Source: Candidatus Auribacterota bacterium
GTDB taxonomy: Bacteria > Auribacterota > JAFGBW01
DNA length: 10,630 bases
Reading direction: 5' to 3'
Assembly (NCBI GenBank): GCA_016932965.1
Contig: JAFGBW010000019.1
Coordinates: 1 to 10,630, forward strand
A program made the position numbers and the translations under genes. The notes beneath the pieces were generated by a model. It was given only the letters and a program-made list of their open reading frames with translations, ran no database searches and was not told the origin of the DNA. The first letter of the stretch is position 1. Each line of letters begins with the position of its first letter. This document shows positions 6,424 through 10,630 of the stretch, piece by piece.

Positions 6424-6430
6424 AAGGAGG
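6424..6430 (+). promoter_or_regulatory. Ribosome binding site deciding a GTG start
   Basis: AAGGAGG lies 7 nt before GTG 6438. An in-frame ATG at 6411 lies upstream of this site and would add nine residues that spoil the signal peptide, so GTG 6438 is the likely start of the next gene. Confidence 0.85.
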
Positions 6431-6437
6431 ACGGGGC

Positions 6438-7628
6438 GTGAAAAAAATCATTTTATTTTCAGCGTGCTTTTTTTGTTCATTGTTTGTGTTTGCTGAAGAA
6501 ACAAAAGAAAATGCCGCTTCCGGTTCAGCCATTGGTTTTTTTATCACGGAAAGCGGCTATGCAGTCACCCGGTATCAGCTCATCGGCGATGCTTCTGAAA
6601 TTTCAGCCACTCTCGGAGGAAATCCGGTTCAATTTGAATTCGTAAGCGGGGATGTGATCAATGATCTGGCGGTCATCAAATCCAAATCCGAGATCAAAGC
6701 GAAACCGGTTTCCCTTTTAATGGGCGAAGGGGCACAGGGACAAAAAGCCGTTTGTCTTACCTGTGAAAAAAATCAGGAAGGAGAGCCGGTATCTTCCCTC
6801 GTGAATGGTGTGATCCAGTCTGCAACCGGAATCAACGGCGATATCCATCATTTTAAAGTCGGATTTGATTCAGGTCTTCAGCCCAAAGAAGGCATTGTAT
6901 TCAATCTCTCAGGTGTCGGATTGGGCATGATTTCAAACAAAATGACGGATGTGTATTCCCTGGTTCATGATGAGAAAGAGGCGGATAGGCTTTGCCTGGC
7001 TGCAAAAATGGATTCGCTTTTTCCTTTGGTGAAAGATCTCCCAGGAGTATCATGGGTGAAACCTGAAGAAAAAAACCTCAGCGATGAAGACTGGAAAACC
7101 ATCCAGGATGAGTCTGTTATTGTTCTTCAAATAAAAGGGAAAATGCCTTTGAAAAGCGGGCTTGCTGAGAGTTTTTCACAAGTATTGACTCAAATTCCTT
7201 CGAACGCGCTTTTTATCATGGTTACAGCCACTTCCGGTTACAGCAATGTCAACTTTGCTGAAAAACTCATGGCCCAGCTTAAAAAACAGAAAATCGGCAG
7301 CACTCTTTCTCCCACACTCAAACAGCAGTATTATAATGAGGTTTACAAACGGTTCGGGCATCCCAATCTCAATGCGGACCAGCTGGTGAAAATAGCCGCG
7401 GGCCTTGCTGAAGGATATTATCTAGAAGCCGGATGCAGTATTGTTTCAGGAGAAGTGGAAGATCATGTTAACCTGGCTCTTTATAAGCCGAATACCGCTG
7501 AACCGTTGATCACCGTCCGTCAGGCCAAAGTGATCAAAACGGAGCCGGAAAAAACCCTTGATGAACTCACTGAACTGGCTGTGAAACAACTGGGTAAGGA
7601 AATTAAAGCTAAGAAGATCAAGCTTTAA
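6438..7628 (+). CDS. Secreted trypsin-fold pseudoprotease with a C-terminal domain of unknown function
   Basis: A 396-residue protein from GTG 6438. A Sec signal peptide covers about residues 1-19 (cut before EETKE). Residues about 28-170 follow the order of a DegP-like trypsin domain: GSAIGFFITESGYAVTRYQLI where active proteases have GSGF...G...TN.HV, then NDLAVIK, then VFNLSGVGLGMIS. The catalytic His position is Gln47. The Asp (Asp76) remains. The GNSGGP nucleophile loop is replaced by LQPKEGI, so the Ser is probably Lys150; Ser145 in FDSG is a less likely substitute. It is thus expected to be inactive and perhaps a binding or scaffold protein. No PDZ domain is evident. Residues about 215-396 form a second domain, possibly CsgG/TolB-like (LAEGYYLEAGCSIVSGEVED...LALYKP); this is a weak guess. 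An intrinsic terminator follows. Confidence 0.8.
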   Translation: MKKIILFSACFFCSLFVFAEETKENAASGSAIGFFITESGYAVTRYQLIGDASEISATLGGNPVQFEFVSGDVINDLAVIKSKSEIKAKPVSLLMGEGAQGQKAVCLTCEKNQEGEPVSSLVNGVIQSATGINGDIHHFKVGFDSGLQPKEGIVFNLSGVGLGMISNKMTDVYSLVHDEKEADRLCLAAKMDSLFPLVKDLPGVSWVKPEEKNLSDEDWKTIQDESVIVLQIKGKMPLKSGLAESFSQVLTQIPSNALFIMVTATSGYSNVNFAEKLMAQLKKQKIGSTLSPTLKQQYYNEVYKRFGHPNLNADQLVKIAAGLAEGYYLEAGCSIVSGEVEDHVNLALYKPNTAEPLITVRQAKVIKTEPEKTLDELTELAVKQLGKEIKAKKIKL

Positions 7629-7630
7629 TG

Positions 7631-7674
7631 AATCCGGATTAGAGTTTATCAATTCCGGATTATTTTATTTTTTT
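7631..7674 (+). terminator. Intrinsic terminator of the pseudoprotease gene
   Basis: AATCCGGA (7631-7638) and TCCGGATT (7654-7661) form a perfect 8-bp stem with a 15-nt loop, starting 3 nt after the stop codon. The T-rich run TATTTTATTTTTTT-like tract follows to 7674. It works only for the plus strand, since the other side lacks a T-tract. Confidence 0.8.
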
Positions 7675-7817
7675 AACCACGAAAAACACGAAACGCACGA
7701 AAGTTTTTCTCAGCTTCGCTTTGAAAAATGATAAGATTGAAATCATTCTTAATTTTTTAGTGCTTTTTGTATATGATCTTAAAATATCTTTTCAATTTTT
7801 CGTGGATTTCGTGCTTC
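7675..7817. repeat. Period-9 inverted-repeat element, copy 3 (right arm degenerate)
   Basis: The left arm from 7675 is AACCACGAAAAACACGAAAC followed by GCACGAAAG, units of the form CACGAAANN. The right arm, about 7793-7817 on the minus strand, reads GGAAGCACGAAATCCACGAA then AAATTG, so the outermost unit has diverged. It lies between two convergent genes. It is somewhat shorter (about 143 bp) than copies 1 and 2 but has the same arm architecture. Confidence 0.65.
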
Positions 7818-7852
7818 CATACTTCCTGCATCAAAAAGGCGTTCCATGTCAA

Positions 7853-8548
7853 TTATTCAGGAGCGGCTTCGTTCTTAATTGATGAAGATTCTGCTGAAGC
7901 TTCTTTTGCCGTATCAGCCGGTCCTGTTTGAGGGGGATGAATGAATGTCAGAGAAGGCAGATTTTTACTGAAGTTGACGAGTTCTGTTTTTCCGGGAAGA
8001 TTGAAATAAGAAAGCAGCATCACGTAGACAGCGCAAACCGAACTTAAAAAAACAAGGAACAGGAAAAAAGAATAGAAGAAACCTGTTTTTTGCGGCTGGC
8101 CTTCATTTTCTTCCTGTTGCGGTTCTAAACGATGTTGAAGAGGCGCAACGCGCGGCTGGGGGACAATAGTTTTTGAGGGTTCTGAGAGTTTGATTGCCGG
8201 CTTAGCGGGAGAAACGGGCGGCGGCTGTGCGAGCTGAGATGGCTGCGTTGCAGTGGTTAAGGGAGGGGAAGAAGGAGCGGACGGTTGAATTGCCTCATTT
8301 GACACTTCCGCCGGCTTTTCAGGCCGGCTCTGTTGACCGGGAATGGAATCCACCTCGGTTTTCTGTTCATCAGAGATGTCAGACGATGAATATAAGGGAG
8401 AGACCCCTTTTTTTAAAGCCAGGGCTTCCCTGGCAATTTGATATTTTTTTGGAAATTTGTCCTTGTTGAGGGAAACAAGGACCTCCTCCAATTCATCAAC
8501 GGAATAATCATTGATTTTGGCTTTGAATTGATCCAGATCACCTTCCAT
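7853..8548 (-). CDS. Proline-rich single-pass membrane protein, unknown function
   Basis: I do not recognise a family for the whole 231-residue protein. Residues about 8-50 form a small helical region (YSVDELEEVLVSLNKDKFPK then EALALKKG). This resembles short motifs in which a Leu/Glu helix is followed by a 'D...YP.....' turn. Residues 70-150 are a Pro/Ser/Gln-rich linker. Residues 156-182 are one strong transmembrane helix, followed by a polar tail of about 50 residues rich in Ala, Glu and Ser. The N-terminal domain is probably cytoplasmic. Start ATG 8548 has AGGAG 7 nt upstream. It is the last gene of the run with rmlB and the Trm112-like gene, 18 bp downstream of the latter. Confidence 0.75.
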   Translation of the reverse strand: MEGDLDQFKAKINDYSVDELEEVLVSLNKDKFPKKYQIAREALALKKGVSPLYSSSDISDEQKTEVDSIPGQQSRPEKPAEVSNEAIQPSAPSSPPLTTATQPSQLAQPPPVSPAKPAIKLSEPSKTIVPQPRVAPLQHRLEPQQEENEGQPQKTGFFYSFFLFLVFLSSVCAVYVMLLSYFNLPGKTELVNFSKNLPSLTFIHPPQTGPADTAKEASAESSSIKNEAAPE

Positions 8549-8566
8549 GAAATGGCTCCTGTTTTA

Positions 8567-8737
8567 TTACCTTATGTTTGCAGGGGAAGTGCTTTCTTCA
8601 ATCAACATGACGGGAATACCATCGCGGATAGGATAGCTTCTTCCGCATTTTAAACAAACAATTCTTTCATTTTCTTCCGTTACAGCACCCTTGCAATCAG
8701 GACAAGCCAGGATTTCCAGCAGGGATTTTGGTATCAT
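8567..8737 (-). CDS. Trm112/YcaR-like zinc ribbon protein
   Basis: A 56-residue protein of the UPF0434/Trm112 type: IPKSLLEILACPDCKG (Cys12, Cys15) and CLKCGRSYPIRDGIPVML (Cys28, Cys31), a complete zinc ribbon and the conserved end. Members of the family bind and stabilise methyltransferases or act with sugar/lipid pathways; the bacterial role is poorly defined. The start is ATG 8737: it overlaps the rmlB stop as ATGA, and GGAG lies 7 nt before it inside rmlB. A longer frame from 8803 would only add rmlB-overlapping sequence. Translational coupling with rmlB is likely. No residue appears to be missing. Confidence 0.9.
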   Translation of the reverse strand: MIPKSLLEILACPDCKGAVTEENERIVCLKCGRSYPIRDGIPVMLIEESTSPANIR

Positions 8738-9747
8738 GAGATCGCTCCATATTGTTGTTGATAGTATTGTTTGAATTCTCCGTGTTTGATGGGTTCCCAC
8801 CAAGCCGTATTTTCTTTATACCATTGAAGGGTTTCTTTCAAGCCTTTTTCGAAGGGGATTTGTGAAGTCCATCCCAATTTCCGCAACCTGGAATCATCAA
8901 TGGCGTAACGCCGGTCATGTCCGGGACGGTCCTTCACCGGCTGGATCATCGAAGGATCCAGATTGAATTCATCCAGAATCATCCGGGTAAGAACCAGGTT
9001 CGTCAGCTCATTTCTGCCCGCGATGTTGTACGTTTCCCCATTTTCCCCTTTCTCGGTCAAAAACCACACGGCTTCACAATGATCCAGTACATGAATCCAG
9101 TCGCGGCGGTTCAGGCCGTCACCGTAAAGAGGCAGCTTTTTATTTTCCAGGGCGTTCGTGACAAAAAGAGGGATCAGCTTTTCCGGATATTGATAGGGCC
9201 CGTAATTATTTGAACAACGGGTGACCACCACGGGAAGTTGATAGGTCTTCCAGTAAGAATAAGCCAGGCGGTCGCCTCCGGCTTTGCTTGCGGAATAGGG
9301 ATTGGAAGGCATTAACGGTGCTGTTTCGGTAAAGGAACCTTCCGCAATGCTCCCGTATACTTCATCCGTGGAAATTTGAATGAATTTTTTTATCCCGTAA
9401 CGTCTGCATGCCTCAAGGAGGACCCAGACACCCTGAATATCCGTTTTGATAAAATCACCGGCTTCCTGAATGGAACGGTCCACATGCGTTTCCGCGGCGA
9501 AATTGACAACCATGTCAATTCCGTTTTTGAATACCGTGTCAATCAGGGAAGCATCTGCTATGTCCCCTTTGATGAATTGATATTTTGGATCCTCTTCAAC
9601 CGGTTTTAACGTGGCTGGATTTCCGGCATAGGTGAGTTTATCGAGATTGATCACTTGCCGGACTTCGCTTTTTTTTAAAGCGAGTTTGACAAAATGCGAG
9701 CCGATAAAACCAGCCCCTCCGGTCACTAATATTTTTAAGTTGTTCAT
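8734..9747 (-). CDS. rfbB: dTDP-glucose 4,6-dehydratase
   Basis: A 337-residue short-chain dehydrogenase that turns dTDP-glucose into dTDP-4-keto-6-deoxyglucose, the second step of dTDP-L-rhamnose and related sugar synthesis, in the cytoplasm. Visible are the NAD-binding TGGAGFIGS (9-17), AAETHVDRSI (84-93), the catalytic STDEVYG (126-132) and YSASK (Tyr151, Lys155), and SNNYGPYQYPEKLIPLF, all characteristic of RmlB. It is slightly shorter than the Escherichia coli protein of about 360 residues. Start ATG 9747 has no clear ribosome binding site. The partners rmlA, rmlC and rmlD are not in the window, so the final sugar is unknown. It is the first gene of a three-gene minus-strand operon. Confidence 0.97.
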   Translation of the reverse strand: MNNLKILVTGGAGFIGSHFVKLALKKSEVRQVINLDKLTYAGNPATLKPVEEDPKYQFIKGDIADASLIDTVFKNGIDMVVNFAAETHVDRSIQEAGDFIKTDIQGVWVLLEACRRYGIKKFIQISTDEVYGSIAEGSFTETAPLMPSNPYSASKAGGDRLAYSYWKTYQLPVVVTRCSNNYGPYQYPEKLIPLFVTNALENKKLPLYGDGLNRRDWIHVLDHCEAVWFLTEKGENGETYNIAGRNELTNLVLTRMILDEFNLDPSMIQPVKDRPGHDRRYAIDDSRLRKLGWTSQIPFEKGLKETLQWYKENTAWWEPIKHGEFKQYYQQQYGAIS

Positions 9748-9758
9748 TTGGACTCAGA

Positions 9759-9788
9759 ATAATAATTTAAATGAGGATATGACGTAAA
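9759..9788 (-). promoter_or_regulatory. Possible promoter of the rmlB operon
   Basis: On the minus strand, TTTACG (9788-9783), an 18-bp spacer and TATTAT (9764-9759) resemble a sigma-70 promoter with a near-consensus -10 but a poor -35. The -10 ends 12 bp before the rmlB start, so the message would have almost no leader, in line with the lack of a ribosome binding site. Confidence 0.3.
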
Positions 9789-9825
9789 GATAAATATATT
9801 TATGGCAGAACAACCAATTGCAAAG

Positions 9826-9858
9826 CATCCTGTTACATGATCATTTATGAACAGGATG
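9826..9858. promoter_or_regulatory. Perfect 9-bp inverted repeat
   Basis: CATCCTGTT (9826-9834) and AACAGGATG (9850-9858) are exact inverted repeats 15 nt apart. They could be a hairpin or a pair of half-sites for a regulator between the divergent genes. No T-tract follows the stem. Confidence 0.45.
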
Positions 9859-9879
9859 TCAGGAACCGGATGGTAATTT

Positions 9880-9899
9880 TTTTTACCGAACGGTAAAAA
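9880..9899. promoter_or_regulatory. 20-bp operator-like dyad
   Basis: TTTTTACCG-AA-CGGTAAAAA is a perfect 9-bp dyad with a 2-bp centre. The tiny centre argues against an RNA hairpin and for a protein-binding operator. The regulator is unknown. Confidence 0.5.
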
Positions 9900-9949
9900 T
9901 AGATCAACGAATTGATAGTTTATAAATAAAAATTAATCATAGATATTTG

Positions 9950-9965
9950 ACTAATTTAAATTAGT
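9950..9965. promoter_or_regulatory. 16-bp perfect palindrome
   Basis: ACTAATTTAAATTAGT is a perfect palindrome, unlikely by chance even in AT-rich sequence, though less striking than in GC-balanced DNA. It overlaps a TTGACT (9947-9952) that could be a -35 hexamer with an over-long spacer to TATTAA (9973-9978). An operator is the simplest reading. Confidence 0.35.
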
Positions 9966-10073
9966 AAGGATGTATTAATAATTATTGATTTAAAAAATGA
10001 TTTGTAAGATCTTTTATTCAAACGTATTAAGAAATAATGAAAGATGTAAATTATATAGAAATATCTACTTAAT

Positions 10074-10101
10074 TTTACACTGAACTAATAAGTGGTATAT
10101 T
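10074..10101 (+). promoter_or_regulatory. Sigma-70-like promoter with extended -10 for the pilin-like gene
   Basis: TTTACA (10074-10079), a 16-bp spacer and TATATT (10096-10101) preceded by TG at 10093-10094 make a good extended -10 promoter. The predicted leader to the ATG at 10199 is about 90 nt. Confidence 0.5.
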
Positions 10102-10198
10102 ATTTAAAAAAACAGATAAACTGGGAATAAATATTGCTCATTTAGGAATAGGAAAACAAAGAAAATGATCCATTAACTTTTAAAGAGGAATAAATACA

Positions 10199-10630
10199 AT
10201 GAATCCAACTAAACTGACAAAAGAAAAAGGGATTGCGTTGATCCTGGTCCTGGGCGTGATTTTCGTTCTGGGCGTGATTGTCGGTTCTTTCGCTTTTTTC
10301 AGCAGTAATGCGAATAAGACCACCAAGCAGTACGCGAATTATCTCAGCGCTCAGAATTATGCTGATGCCGGTTATCAATATATGACCGGAGCCATTCAGG
10401 ATTATTTCAACATCATCATTCCCATGATCACGGCTGACCGTTTTGAGAACAACGCCGGCAGCATAGAATTCCCCATCACGGTGAATGGCCAGGAAGTCGA
10501 TTCGATTGCCACGCTCCTCAGCATCTATCCCAATAAAACTCTTGAAGAGATCATGAAAGATTTAAATATTGAAATTCCGAATGAAACAAAAATCACCAGC
10601 AATGATTTTAACAATATCCAGGCAGCCCTC
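10199..10630 (+). CDS. PilX/GspK-like prepilin-type membrane protein, N-terminal part (partial)
   Basis: The frame is open for 144 codons from ATG 10199 to the window edge, with AGAGGAA at 10184-10190 as ribosome binding site. The start reads MNPTKLTKEKG, then IALILVLGVIFVLGVIVGSF: a short charged leader, a Gly at the prepilin peptidase site, and a hydrophobic helix. The residue at mature +5 is Leu, not the Glu of major pilins; this absence is typical of GspK and also fits PilX-like proteins. Next comes SAQNYADAGYQY, like the 'AQ..A.AG' segment that follows the helix in this class. The rest (TADRFENNAGSIEFPITVNG...) is not recognised. It probably belongs to a type IV pilus or type II secretion-like fibre at the inner membrane. 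The 3' end and partner genes are outside the window. Confidence 0.8.
   Translation, partial: MNPTKLTKEKGIALILVLGVIFVLGVIVGSFAFFSSNANKTTKQYANYLSAQNYADAGYQYMTGAIQDYFNIIIPMITADRFENNAGSIEFPITVNGQEVDSIATLLSIYPNKTLEEIMKDLNIEIPNETKITSNDFNNIQAAL

Larger units (their letters stand above)
5917..6437. other. 521-bp intergenic region
   Basis: The left part contains the period-9 inverted element (5970-6139). From 6140 to about 6420 the sequence is AT-rich, with a short direct repeat AGCGGGA (about 6376-6395), but I see no gene, no convincing riboswitch and no strong promoter. No short ORF with a leader-core look and a ribosome binding site was found here that could be a precursor for the radical SAM enzyme. 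Confidence 0.6.
9748..10198. other. 451-bp AT-rich divergent intergenic region
   Basis: It contains a weak minus-strand promoter near rmlB, three dyad-symmetric sequences (9826-9858, 9880-9899, 9950-9965) and a plus-strand promoter for the pilin-like gene (10074-10101). No ORF with coding character is seen. Confidence 0.6.

Noticed and set aside
3864-7817. Period-9 repeats considered as a CRISPR array
   Set aside because: Units are contiguous 9-mers in inverted arms, without regular unique spacers and without cas genes.
8738-8803. Upstream extension of the Trm112-like gene
   Set aside because: The added residues overlap rmlB, are not family-like, and ATG 8737 has its own ribosome binding site and the ATGA overlap.
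9803-9821. TGGCAG...TTGC, considered as a sigma-54 promoter for the pilin-like gene
   Set aside because: The distance between the two elements is 15 instead of 11 bases.

Overview
The window looks like a fragment of a draft genome from an uncultured Gram-negative-type bacterium with moderate to low GC. It has Sec signal peptides, a two-component sensor kinase, a dTDP-sugar nucleotide gene, a type IV pilus/pseudopilin-like gene and long AT-rich spacers carrying repeated inverted sequences. No rRNA, tRNA, CRISPR array, transposase or phage gene is visible. The phylum cannot be fixed from the sequence; deep-branching MAG lineages are only a guess.

Layout. 1-678 (+) is the catalytic end of a sensor histidine kinase that begins upstream of the window. 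Directly behind it (689-1394, +) is an intact two-gene HEPN/minimal-nucleotidyltransferase module with the motifs of HepT/MntA toxin-antitoxin pairs. It is followed by the remains of a second nucleotidyltransferase module (1421-1644): a frameshifted small gene and a nucleotidyltransferase reduced by an internal deletion to its two ends. On the minus strand follow a membrane-anchored GH17-like glycosidase (1655-2965) and a PHP-family metal-dependent phosphoesterase (3204-3782), separated by a spacer with two 12-bp palindromes.

A plus-strand pair follows: a secreted thioredoxin-like protein (4133-4585) and a radical SAM/SPASM enzyme with a PqqD-like N-terminal domain (4600/4612-5916). No precursor peptide is evident. 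After a 521-bp spacer comes a secreted protein with a degenerate trypsin-like domain that has lost its catalytic His and probably its Ser (6438-7628), ending in a clear intrinsic terminator. Convergent to it is a minus-strand operon (9747 to 7853): dTDP-glucose 4,6-dehydratase, a Trm112-like zinc ribbon protein (overlapping ATGA) and a proline-rich single-pass membrane protein. The right end (10199 onward, +) is the start of a PilX/GspK-like prepilin-type protein behind an AT-rich region with a good promoter and three dyads.

Across the spacers, three hairpin-like elements (3864-4028, 5970-6139, about 7675-7817) share arms built from a 9-bp period (NNCAYGRAR). They do not correspond to any gene and look like one dispersed repeat family. 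The strongest candidates for new biology are the thioredoxin/RRE-radical SAM pair without an obvious substrate, the pseudoprotease, and the period-9 inverted elements.
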